Part shown: one piece after another, positions 15,890 through 23,991 of the stretch
Layout: each line of letters opens with the position of its first letter
Numbering within the stretch: position 1 is the stretch's first letter
Assembly: GCA_023402845.1 (NCBI GenBank)
Contig: JAEYFP010000013.1
Coordinates: 1-64,000 of the forward strand
DNA from: Bacillota bacterium
GTDB lineage: Bacteria; Bacillota; Clostridia; Lachnospirales; Lachnospiraceae
DNA length: 64,000 nt
Reading direction: 5' to 3'
Position numbers and translations under genes: made by a program
The notes under the pieces: generated by a model
Told to the model about the DNA's origin: nothing
The model's database searches: none
Seen by the model: only the letters and a program-made list of their open reading frames with translations

Positions 15890-18001
15890 TTACCAAATCC
15901 CCACTCTGGTTTCCGGTGCCGTATACATGTCATCCTTTGGCCGTACACCATAGGTGTCATAAAAAACGTCCATCGAGCTTACGACTGCATTGACCCTGAT
16001 TTTTCCGGGTGCGTGTACGTCGTTGTTCAGATAATTAATCATGGTATTCTTTGTCTGCTTAAGTGCCCAACAGCCGGCATAGTTTTCAAACATCACTTTT
16101 AAGTCCTCCCTGTCATCTCCGCAAAGCTCACACACGCAGGAGAGACCGCCTAAATCGGCAATGTTTTCACTGAGTGTCAGCGTTCCGTTTACATACAACC
16201 CATCTGTCAGCTCATAACGATTATAATAATTCACAATTTTTTGCTTTAACTCATCAAATTTCCTATACTCTTCTTCTGTCCACCATGCATTATAATTTCC
16301 TTTTTCATCATAAAGGGAACCGTCCGCATCAAATGCATGTGTAATTTCATGACCGATTACCATACCGATTCCGCCAAGGTTTGCTGCCCGGTCTGCAGTT
16401 GGATCGTAAAAAGGTGCCTGTAAGATCCCGGCCGGAAAAACAATTTCATTCATAGAAGCGTTATAGTAGGCATTTACAGTTTGCGGTGTAAAAAACCATT
16501 CACTTCTGTCAACATGGTCGCCTAACCGGCTGTATTCATGCTGTTTATTGATGCGGCTTAGTTCTAAAATATTGAAAAGCAGACTTCCTCCGTCTTCAGG
16601 CGCTTTTATAACCACACTCTCCATATAAACAGGCCATTCGTCCGGATATCCTATTTTTACAATCATCGTATCCAGCTTTCGCTTTGCTTTTTCCTTTGTT
16701 GCTTCGCTCATCCAATCCTGTTGATCGATCCTGGTTCGGTAAACTTCAATAATTTCCCGAACCAGCCGCTCAATTTCCAGCTTACTTTCGCCGGAGAAAT
16801 AATGTTCGACATAAAGCTTTCCGAAATCAAAGCCCAAAGCGCTCTGTACAAGGCGGGCGGCAATCTCTTCATCACTTTTTCTCTCCTGTATCCCATAAAA
16901 TTGATTTGTGAAATCCAAATCTGCCCGATAAAACTCTTCCGACAAATACGGTGCCAAATCTTTTAACAAAATAAAAATAGAAAAGTCCTTCAATAAAGCA
17001 AGATGCTCCTCCGTCAAATAAGTGTTAATTTTTTTTGCCTGCTCCATATCTGTGACAACCCATTCCTCAACGCCATCCACCGGAGAATACTGAAATGCCT
17101 GCAGCATTGCCTCTGCGTCAATGTTAAAAAATAGTTCCTGAAGCTCCTTTAAATTTTTAGGATTATATATGATAGTGGGGTTACCAGATTCTTCAATGTT
17201 TAATGTAGAATATGCGAGTTCCTGCTGGAACTGAAAGATTTCTTCTGATTTTTGCTCTGCTTCTTTTTCCGAAGCCCCATAGAGCAAAAAAATATGTTTG
17301 ATATAAGTCTGGTAAATTGTCCAGCTGCTGCTGAGTGATTCGTTAATTAGATATTCTTTTCCCAAGCCGAGATCCGCACCGGTCAAATATAAATTATATA
17401 AGTCGGAATCCTCCTTATCAGCTCCAATATAAAAGTCAAGCAGACTGGAGTATCCATACTCCCGATCGAGCGCTCCGATTGCAGCCAGATATTGTTCTAT
17501 CGTATCCGCGCGCTGAATCGATTCGATCAATGGTTGTATCTTTACAAATCCGGCTTTATTTCTGCTGTCCATATCGACAGCACTCTGGTAGAGTGCCATA
17601 ATCCTCTGCTGCTTTGTTCCCGCTTCATAGCTCTCAGGATTCTTCATGATGTCCTTAATTATAATGGAAAGCTGATCCACGATTCTTGTATCAAGCGCTT
17701 CAATGACTGTCCATTTCTTTTCCCCTGCCGGAATCACCGCCTGATTAATTGTGTCAAAATTCACACAAGAATAAAAATCATCTTCAAGACGCGGACGTTC
17801 CTTTGGCAATAAAGTAACAATTTCACTTTGTGCCGCGTTGTTCGCGGTTTCCTGTGTTGCTTCTTTTTTCACAATCTCATTTGATTGTACGATTTCTGTA
17901 TTATTCGGCTCCGGTTTGTTATTGCAGCCTGTAAAAAGTACAGACTGCAATATACAAAGACACAGCATCCGATATAAAACTCTTTCCATTATTCTTTTCA
18001 T
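15890..18001 (-). CDS. M13-family zinc metallopeptidase lipoprotein
   Basis: This roughly 703-residue neprilysin-like endopeptidase of PepO type is anchored outside the cell. The ATG at 18001 gives an N-terminal signal ending in the lipobox-like LFTGC; the frame is open 23 codons further but without a better ribosome site. A linker rich in N, E and Q follows. The M13 N-domain has EDDFYSCVNFD, and the catalytic core has VIGHEITHAFDADGS (HExxH) and ENIADLGG (ExxxD). Length is normal for the family. It probably degrades extracellular peptides for amino acids, but the substrate cannot be read from sequence. Confidence 0.93.
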   Translation of the reverse strand: MKRIMERVLYRMLCLCILQSVLFTGCNNKPEPNNTEIVQSNEIVKKEATQETANNAAQSEIVTLLPKERPRLEDDFYSCVNFDTINQAVIPAGEKKWTVIEALDTRIVDQLSIIIKDIMKNPESYEAGTKQQRIMALYQSAVDMDSRNKAGFVKIQPLIESIQRADTIEQYLAAIGALDREYGYSSLLDFYIGADKEDSDLYNLYLTGADLGLGKEYLINESLSSSWTIYQTYIKHIFLLYGASEKEAEQKSEEIFQFQQELAYSTLNIEESGNPTIIYNPKNLKELQELFFNIDAEAMLQAFQYSPVDGVEEWVVTDMEQAKKINTYLTEEHLALLKDFSIFILLKDLAPYLSEEFYRADLDFTNQFYGIQERKSDEEIAARLVQSALGFDFGKLYVEHYFSGESKLEIERLVREIIEVYRTRIDQQDWMSEATKEKAKRKLDTMIVKIGYPDEWPVYMESVVIKAPEDGGSLLFNILELSRINKQHEYSRLGDHVDRSEWFFTPQTVNAYYNASMNEIVFPAGILQAPFYDPTADRAANLGGIGMVIGHEITHAFDADGSLYDEKGNYNAWWTEEEYRKFDELKQKIVNYYNRYELTDGLYVNGTLTLSENIADLGGLSCVCELCGDDREDLKVMFENYAGCWALKQTKNTMINYLNNDVHAPGKIRVNAVVSSMDVFYDTYGVRPKDDMYTAPETRVGIW

Positions 18002-18033
18002 AATTGCTTCTTTCCCTATTTTTTTCGGTTGTC

Positions 18034-18062
18034 TTGACAGACGGCGGAAGTCAGAGTAATAT
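18034..18062 (+). promoter_or_regulatory. Sigma-A promoter of the FabK/NMO-like gene
   Basis: Plus-strand TTGACA (18034-18039), a 17-base spacer and TAATAT (18057-18062). A start near 18069 leaves about 68 bases before the ATG at 18137. Confidence 0.75.
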
Positions 18063-18136
18063 ATGCGCATACCTCTGTTGGTATGAATGCATTCGCAATA
18101 ACAAATAAAATTTTGAACCTGAATGAGAAGGAAGGG

Positions 18137-19204
18137 ATGTCACTAACTATGGAAAAAAAACCTTTAATCCTCGGCGAATTGACTGCCAGAGTTCCTATTG
18201 TCCAAGGGGGTATGGGCGTAGGCATCAGTTTATCGGGACTTGCAGGGGCTGTTGCAGCCGCCGGAGGAATCGGCATTATCTCCACCGCTCAAATAGGCTA
18301 TTTAGATGAGGAATTTGAGAGGTCTCCCATTAAAACTAACTTAAGAGTAATTGGTGAGCAGATAGAAAAAGCAAGAGCACTTGCAAACGGCGGCATCATT
18401 GGGGTTAATATTATGGCTGCCACCAGGAATTACGAAGATTACGTCCGGGCTGCGGTAGATGCCGGCGTGGATCTGATCATTTCAGGGGCGGGTATTCCGA
18501 CCGGTTTGCCTTCTTTCGTAGAAAATTCCAAAACAAAAATTGCCCCCATTGTCTCTTCTTTGAAAGCAGCCAGTCTCATTTGCCGGATGTGGGATAAAAA
18601 ATTCAAAAGAACTCCTGATATGGTAGTCATTGAAGGTCCAAAAGCAGGCGGGCATCTGGGCTTTTCCACAGAGGAGCTGGCTCGGATCGAGGAACTGGAC
18701 TTTGATAAAGAGATCATAAAAATTATCGATTTTATAAAAAAGTTTGGAAAAGAAAAAAATAAGGATATTCCCGTGGTGGCCGCCGGAGGAATCTATAGTA
18801 AAGCGGATATGGAACATTATTTAAAGCTTGGCGCGGACGGGGTACAGATTGCCACCAGATTTGTCACTACATACGAATGCGATGCAGATATCCGTTATAA
18901 AATGACCTATATAAACGCCGAAAAAGAAGATATCCGGATTGTAAAAAGTCCTGTAGGAATGCCGGGAAGAGCAATTTGGAATCCTTTTATTGAGAATACT
19001 TTAAATGGACCTGTTCCCATTAAGAAATGCTACCAATGCTTATCTCACTGTAATGCAAAAGACATTCCCTACTGTATTACCGGCGCATTAATCAATGCCG
19101 CAAAAGGCGATGTGGATCATGCTCTTTTATTCTGCGGAGAAAACGCATATAAAGCCACAAAATTAGAATCTGTTGAGGATATTATAAAAGAGCTTATGGC
19201 CTGA
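18137..19204 (+). CDS. FabK / nitronate monooxygenase-like flavoprotein
   Basis: This is a roughly 355-residue FMN-dependent TIM-barrel protein. Features are VPIVQGGMGVGISLSGLAG at the N-terminus, the histidine region IEGPKAGGHLGF, and the phosphate-binding pair VVAAGGIYSKADM and LGADGVQIATRF. A Cys-rich C-terminal part (KKCYQCLSHCNAKDIPYC) is larger than in FabK and may bind a metal. The family includes enoyl-ACP reductase II and nitronate monooxygenases, and the sequence does not decide between them. No other fatty acid genes are nearby. Start choice lies between the ATGs at 18137 and 18149; the upstream ATG at 18083 has no ribosome site. Confidence 0.85.
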   Translation: MSLTMEKKPLILGELTARVPIVQGGMGVGISLSGLAGAVAAAGGIGIISTAQIGYLDEEFERSPIKTNLRVIGEQIEKARALANGGIIGVNIMAATRNYEDYVRAAVDAGVDLIISGAGIPTGLPSFVENSKTKIAPIVSSLKAASLICRMWDKKFKRTPDMVVIEGPKAGGHLGFSTEELARIEELDFDKEIIKIIDFIKKFGKEKNKDIPVVAAGGIYSKADMEHYLKLGADGVQIATRFVTTYECDADIRYKMTYINAEKEDIRIVKSPVGMPGRAIWNPFIENTLNGPVPIKKCYQCLSHCNAKDIPYCITGALINAAKGDVDHALLFCGENAYKATKLESVEDIIKELMA

Positions 19205-19403
19205 CACAATTGATATTACTGATTCGGTATATATTCTCTGTGAGGAACAGAAACTCCTTAAAGTGATACTACTAACCGTTATATCTGGGTATGAAAAAAA
19301 TCATGCCTTCGGAACCGTGATAAGGTTTTTGAAAAACTTACTGTATTGATTGATTCTATGAACACAAGTCTGTAATAACATAAGTATTTATAAAAATAAA
19401 TCT
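19205..19403. other. Gene-free stretch, nothing recognised
   Basis: This is the 3' flank of the flavoprotein gene before its terminator. One plus-strand frame stays open for about 48 codons from the preceding stop, but it has no start, no ribosome site and no resemblance I can name. Confidence 0.4.
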
Positions 19404-19450
19404 AAAATAGGATTCATACCAGCGTTCACTGATATGAATCCTATTTTTTT
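19404..19450 (+). terminator. Strong terminator of the flavoprotein gene
   Basis: AAAATAGGATTCATA (19404-19418) pairs perfectly with TATGAATCCTATTTT (19433-19447) and is followed by further T residues. Confidence 0.88.
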
Positions 19451-19518
19451 AGGACTTATTTTACAACCCCTTTTAGATGGGCTGGTCTTTAGAATAGCCG
19501 TAAAAATTTATTATGTAG

Positions 19519-19788
19519 TCATGAAATTTTTGTCTTTAATTCTCGCACATCGGTTTCAAGCATCCTTACTTTGATTGCCAGCATTTCAACTTCATTATTT
19601 GGTTTAATTACGTCATGTAGATTTCGAGACAGATCAAGATGCCCCTCGGCCACACGCTGAATATTTACCCTAATTTCATTTTCTATCGTTAACTTGATAT
19701 CTGTAATACTATTTTCAATTCCTTCCAAACACATGGAATTATTTTGTACAATCTGCAGTAATTGATCAAGTTTTTCACTATCTGTCAT
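19519..19788 (-). CDS. Small coiled-coil protein, function unknown
   Basis: This 89-residue, probably all-helical protein contains two amphipathic stretches (LDQLLQIVQNNSMCLEGIEN and MLAIKVRMLETDVRELKTKI) flanking a conserved-looking core RVNIQRVAEGHLDLSRNL. I recall similar short uncharacterised proteins in Clostridia, sometimes in phage or plasmid contexts, but cannot name a function. AAGGAG lies eight bases before the ATG and a promoter is visible upstream, so it is a stand-alone expressed gene. Coiled-coil oligomerisation is the only structural inference. Confidence 0.75.
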   Translation of the reverse strand: MTDSEKLDQLLQIVQNNSMCLEGIENSITDIKLTIENEIRVNIQRVAEGHLDLSRNLHDVIKPNNEVEMLAIKVRMLETDVRELKTKIS

Positions 19789-19821
19789 TTTATTAACTCC
19801 TTCCTGGTGATTTATTGAAAC

Positions 19822-19850
19822 ATTATATCATAGTGTAAATGCAAAGTCTA
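19822..19850 (-). promoter_or_regulatory. Promoter of the small coiled-coil gene
   Basis: Minus-strand TAGACT (19845-19850), a 17-base spacer and an extended -10 TGATATAAT (TATAAT at 19822-19827). Confidence 0.65.
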
Positions 19851-19975
19851 TTTAATTATATCTGTCATTTAATTGCTTTTAATGGTAAAATGGAGATCGT
19901 TTGTGTATTACCTCAGTGTATTGCATGTGTATTATATGCAAATTTCGGCAAGTTTTTGTAAGGTGTCGCACGAAA

Positions 19976-20027
19976 TAATAAAACCCCGCAAGCTCCAGTA
20001 AACTAGCGGGGTTACAGGGTTTTATTA
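19976..20027 (-). terminator. Terminator downstream of the GGGtGRT gene
   Basis: AACCCCGC (19982-19989) pairs with GCGGGGTT (20006-20013), giving minus-strand GCGGGGTTTTATTATTT. Outer AATAAAACCC and GGGTTTTATT could extend or compete with the stem. Confidence 0.82.
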
Positions 20028-20037
20028 TGATGATTTT

Positions 20038-21048
20038 TTAAAACTTTCCGGCCTTTGCTGCTTCTTCAATAGAAACGGCTACGGCTACGGTCATGCCGAC
20101 CATAGGATTGTTGCCTGCGCCGATGAGGCCCATCATTTCTACGTGAGCCGGTACGGAGGAGGAACCAGCGAACTGTGCGTCCGAGTGCATACGTCCCATC
20201 GTATCAGTCATACCGTAGGAAGCAGGACCTGCGGCCATATTATCCGGATGAAGCGTACGTCCTGTACCGCCGCCGGATGCTACGGAAAAATAGCTTTTGC
20301 CCTGTTCGTTGCATTCTTTCTTATAAGTACCTGCTACCGGATGCTGGAACCGCGTAGGATTGGTGGAGTTACCCGTAATAGATACGTCGACGCCTTCCTT
20401 ATGCATGATAGCAACACCCTCACACACATCATTTGCACCATAGCAGTTTACCTTTGCACGAAGACCTTCTGAATAGGCCTTTCTGTATACTTCCTCTACC
20501 GTATTGGTATACGGATCATACTCTGTTTCCACGAAAGTAAAACCATTGATTCTGGAAATGATCTGAGCGGCATCCTTGCCAAGGCCATTTAAAATGACAC
20601 GAAGAGGCTTCTGACGAACTTTGTTTGCTTTTTCAGCAATACCAATTGCGCCCTCCGCAGCCGCAAACGATTCATGTCCCGCAAGGAATGCAAAACATTC
20701 GGTTTGCTCTTCCAAAAGCATCTTACCGAGATTTCCGTGTCCAAGACCTACCTGACGGGTGTCCGCAACAGAACCCGGAATACAAAAGGACTGGAGTCCT
20801 TCGCCAATTGCTGCTGCGGCATCAGCTGCTCTCTTGCAATCCTTCTTGATTGCAATCGCAGCACCGACTATGTAAGCCCAGCAAGCATTTTCGAAACAGA
20901 TCGGCTGAATGCCCTTCACCGTATCATATACATTTAAGCCGGCATCCTTTGTGATTTTTTCAGCTTCTTCAAGAGAAGCGATTCCATAACTATTCAACAC
21001 GGAATTGATTTTATCAATTCTTCTTTCATATGATTCAAATAAAGCCAT
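20038..21048 (-). CDS. GGGtGRT-family protein
   Basis: This 336-residue protein belongs to the uncharacterised GGGtGRT family named after its motif, here SVASGGGTGRTLHPDNMAAG. Other conserved-looking blocks are FLAGHESFAAAEGAIG, SITGNSTNPTRFQHPVAGTYK and DTMGRMHSDAQFAGSSSVPAH. It is cytosolic with no signal or membrane segment. The gene follows a NifU-like iron-sulfur scaffold gene by 21 bases and they end at a shared terminator, which suggests a joint role with a metal cluster or thiol chemistry. The biochemical function is unknown to me. Confidence 0.92.
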   Translation of the reverse strand: MALFESYERRIDKINSVLNSYGIASLEEAEKITKDAGLNVYDTVKGIQPICFENACWAYIVGAAIAIKKDCKRAADAAAAIGEGLQSFCIPGSVADTRQVGLGHGNLGKMLLEEQTECFAFLAGHESFAAAEGAIGIAEKANKVRQKPLRVILNGLGKDAAQIISRINGFTFVETEYDPYTNTVEEVYRKAYSEGLRAKVNCYGANDVCEGVAIMHKEGVDVSITGNSTNPTRFQHPVAGTYKKECNEQGKSYFSVASGGGTGRTLHPDNMAAGPASYGMTDTMGRMHSDAQFAGSSSVPAHVEMMGLIGAGNNPMVGMTVAVAVSIEEAAKAGKF

Positions 21049-21069
21049 TATAGTTGTCCTCCTCTTCTC

Positions 21070-21774
21070 TTATTTTACTTCTTTGTCTGTTCTGGGATCG
21101 ATGATCTTGACAGCATCAGCCACGCGCCCATACTGACCGCATGCCTTTTCGTATGCAGTATTAGGATCGTCGCCTTTCTTGATAAAATCAGTCATTTTTC
21201 CAAGGCTTACAAACTTGTAGCCGATGATCTGATCCTCGGCATCCAAAGCAATACCGGTCACATAGCCCTCTGCCATTTCCAGATAGCGGGGACCTTTTGC
21301 AAGTGTACCATACATCGTACCGACCTGAGAACGAAGGCCCTTGCCCAAATCCTCAAGTCCAGCCCCGATAGCAAGTCCGTCCTCTGAAAATGCGGACTGG
21401 GAACGTCCGTAAGCAATCTGCAGGAATAATTCTCTCATTGCCGTATTGATCGCATCGCATACAAGATCTGTATTGAGCGCCTCAAGAACCGTTCTGCCCG
21501 GAAGAATTTCAGCGGCCATCGCTGCGGAATGAGTCATGCCGGAGCAGCCGATCGTCTCTACCAGAGCTTCCTGGATAATACCATCTTTAATGTTCAGTGA
21601 CAGCTTGCAGGCACCCTGCTGCGGCGCACACCAGCCAACACCGTGTGTAAATCCGGAGATATCCTTTACTTCCTTTGCTTTTACCCATTTTGCTTCTTCC
21701 GGAATAGGTGCGCAGCCATGGTTCACGCCTTGTGCGACCGGACACATTTCTTCAACTTCTTTTGAATAAATCAT
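21070..21774 (-). CDS. NifU/IscU-like iron-sulfur scaffold protein
   Basis: This is a roughly 234-residue protein in which a NifU-N/IscU-like fold is recognisable from VETIGCSGMTHSAAMAAEILPGR. The cysteines visible are in the N-terminal part (MCPVAQGVNHGCAPIPEE, GVGWCAPQQGACKL), the TIGCSGM loop, LVCDAI and ACGQYG. It is longer than classical IscU because of a Cys-rich N-terminal part and a C-terminal extension. The ATG at 21774 has AAAGGAG seven bases upstream; the open frame beyond it lacks a site. It is co-transcribed with the GGGtGRT gene. It may be a dedicated cluster carrier for that protein rather than a general scaffold. Confidence 0.85.
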   Translation of the reverse strand: MIYSKEVEEMCPVAQGVNHGCAPIPEEAKWVKAKEVKDISGFTHGVGWCAPQQGACKLSLNIKDGIIQEALVETIGCSGMTHSAAMAAEILPGRTVLEALNTDLVCDAINTAMRELFLQIAYGRSQSAFSEDGLAIGAGLEDLGKGLRSQVGTMYGTLAKGPRYLEMAEGYVTGIALDAEDQIIGYKFVSLGKMTDFIKKGDDPNTAYEKACGQYGRVADAVKIIDPRTDKEVK

Positions 21775-21928
21775 TTGAAAACTCCTTTCAAAATTAAATA
21801 TATGAATCATCATAGCCACTACATATTCTCTCATAAAGCGACAAAAAAATCTAGTTGTTTTTCGCACTTTTTTCTATATTGCCTTCCTACAGGCACATAC
21901 ATACAAAACATATATTTATTGAAGTAAA

Positions 21929-23227
21929 TTACATTCCATCTTCGTAAGTCGTACATCCGTTTTTTCCATATTTTTTTGTTACATAAAGCGCCTTGTCCGC
22001 ATGCTCATACAGCTCCTGAAAGCTGCTTCCGTGCATACCGGAAAAAGCAATCCCCATGCTGGCAGTTACTGTAATGGCTCCGGTTTCCTTCGGATAACTC
22101 ATTGTCAACAGACGGTTGAGCTTATAGCCCAGCATCTGCGCATTCCTGATTTCACTGACATCACTTATAAAAATAATGAATTCATCACCGCCGATGCGGC
22201 CTAAAATATCCCGGCCCTTGAAATTAGCGCGGATATTTTGGGCCGCTTCGATAAGCACCTCGTCTCCTGCCGCATGGCCGAGCGTATCATTAACCGCCTT
22301 GAAATTATCCAAATCCACCATCAGGAGAGCATTAATTGTATTTTTTCCGGCAGCATCCTGAAGCGCTGCTTCCACCATTTCTTTTGTCGTTCCTTTATTG
22401 TAAAGTCCGGTAAGCGGATCCCGCTCTGCTCTTGCTTCAATCTCCAATTCCTTTAATTTCTTTTCATGAATGTCAATAATCCGCCCAACGGCACGCGTCA
22501 CATATCCCTCTGTTCCGAGAATGCTTGTAAAATTTACACGATACCATCTGATCCCTCTGTCGAAGAAGGAAGCACGTACATCGACTGCATCCCTTTGCGG
22601 TTTTTTTAGAATGCTGGAAAACATCTCAAAGTATAGTTTGCGATCCTCTTCATAAATATTTTCATGTGAGTTTTTTTGTATATAATCTGTAAACAGCATA
22701 TCGCTTCCGCCGATGCTTTTTGCCGGCTTGATTACAAGCACATCCGTCTTGGCATTGTAATCAAATATCATTTCTCCTTCGGCTTCTGATAGAAGATGCA
22801 GCCGTTCCGCCTGTTCCGCCAGCTCAATCTCTATATTTTTACGTTCTGTCACGTCCAGAATAATTGTCGTAATCAGACTGCTTTCCCCGCTTCTGGAAAG
22901 CAGGTTTCCCCGCACCTGAAGCCAGCGGATACCGCCCTCTTTTGTAACTGTTTTGAATTCGACCTCAGACCACCCGTCATCCTTGAGTATATCGGTAATC
23001 GCCTGACGAAAAGCCTCCCGATCCTCAAGGATAATATTGGACTCGATATCCCTTAAAAATACGGCGCACTCCTCTTTTGTATAGCCAAGCATCCGGTAAA
23101 AACCATTGTTTAGAAAAACCGGCGTAAGCTTGCCATTCCGTACTTCGAATACGCCAATTCCTCCAAGCGTATTCTCAATAACTGTTTCAATTTCACTCAA
23201 AATGCCATCCACCTTTAGCATTCCCAT
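21929..23227 (-). CDS. PAS-PAS-GGDEF diguanylate cyclase
   Basis: This 432-residue cytosolic protein has two PAS/PAC sensor modules (about 15-130 and 140-265) and a GGDEF domain (about 270-430). The active loop RIGGDEFIIFIS is intact, so it should make cyclic di-GMP from two GTP. Metal-binding DLDNFKAVNDTLGHAAGD is also complete. No membrane segment is present, so the signal is intracellular, perhaps redox or a small ligand bound by PAS. An EAL phosphodiesterase at 29862-31598 may oppose it. GAGGAG-type sequence lies upstream of the start. Confidence 0.92.
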   Translation of the reverse strand: MGMLKVDGILSEIETVIENTLGGIGVFEVRNGKLTPVFLNNGFYRMLGYTKEECAVFLRDIESNIILEDREAFRQAITDILKDDGWSEVEFKTVTKEGGIRWLQVRGNLLSRSGESSLITTIILDVTERKNIEIELAEQAERLHLLSEAEGEMIFDYNAKTDVLVIKPAKSIGGSDMLFTDYIQKNSHENIYEEDRKLYFEMFSSILKKPQRDAVDVRASFFDRGIRWYRVNFTSILGTEGYVTRAVGRIIDIHEKKLKELEIEARAERDPLTGLYNKGTTKEMVEAALQDAAGKNTINALLMVDLDNFKAVNDTLGHAAGDEVLIEAAQNIRANFKGRDILGRIGGDEFIIFISDVSEIRNAQMLGYKLNRLLTMSYPKETGAITVTASMGIAFSGMHGSSFQELYEHADKALYVTKKYGKNGCTTYEDGM

Positions 23228-23265
23228 GATTCATCGTTCTCCTCGCAGTTTAATGAAAGTCCGAC

Positions 23266-23931
23266 CTATTGTTTCGCTACGATTTCTCCCTGTTTTTTGT
23301 AAATAGAATGTTCAGCAATACAACCTCTTACCATCGAACACGGATAGATATGACTGCCCCTGCCTATGACCGTCCCGGGATTCAGAACGGAATTGCAGCC
23401 AACCTCCACATGGTCCCCGAGCATCGCACCAAATTTTTTGAGTCCCGTTTCGATCTGTTCCTTTCCGTTTTTCACAATGACAAGTGTTTTATCGGATTTT
23501 ACATTGGAGGTGATAGAGCCGGCGCCCATATGTGACTTAAATCCCAGAATAGAATCACCGACATAATTATAGTGCGGCACCTGCACGCAATTAAAAAGAA
23601 TAACATTTTTAAGTTCTGTCGAATTCCCGACCACGGCGCCCTCTCCGACAATTGCATTTCCTCTGATAAAAGCACAATGTCTGATCTCTGCTTCCTTTCC
23701 GATAATGGCAGGACCGTTAATGAAGGCGGTCGGAGCAACTTTTGCGCTTTTGGCTATCCAGATGTCTTTCCCGCGCTTTTCATACTCATCTTCACTCAGC
23801 TTGCTGCCGAGTTCTGCAATGAATGCACTGATTTTAGTAAGTGCCTCCCACGGATAAGTAAACTGGGCAAGGAACTCCCCCGCGATTGATTCCTGTAAGT
23901 GATACATATTGCTGATTTTAAATTGTTCCAT
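23266..23931 (-). CDS. Left-handed beta-helix transferase-like protein
   Basis: This 221-residue protein is dominated by hexapeptide repeats (about 65-205: KVAPTAFINGPAIIGKEAEI, GNAIVGEGAVVGNST, LNPGTVIGRGSHI) of the type found in the acetyltransferase half of GlmU. The uridylyltransferase half is absent. Such proteins are often labelled UDP-N-acetylglucosamine pyrophosphorylase-like, which overstates the evidence. It probably forms trimers and acylates or binds a sugar nucleotide. It lies between topB and the diguanylate cyclase gene on the same strand. Confidence 0.8.
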   Translation of the reverse strand: MEQFKISNMYHLQESIAGEFLAQFTYPWEALTKISAFIAELGSKLSEDEYEKRGKDIWIAKSAKVAPTAFINGPAIIGKEAEIRHCAFIRGNAIVGEGAVVGNSTELKNVILFNCVQVPHYNYVGDSILGFKSHMGAGSITSNVKSDKTLVIVKNGKEQIETGLKKFGAMLGDHVEVGCNSVLNPGTVIGRGSHIYPCSMVRGCIAEHSIYKKQGEIVAKQ

Positions 23932-23991
23932 CGCTTCTCTCCTCTATTTTATTATGCAGATTCCGTTGTTTCAAGTTTATAATTATTAATT

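Noticed and set aside
19205..19347. Open plus-strand frame after the flavoprotein gene
   Set aside because: No start codon with a ribosome site and no recognisable similarity.
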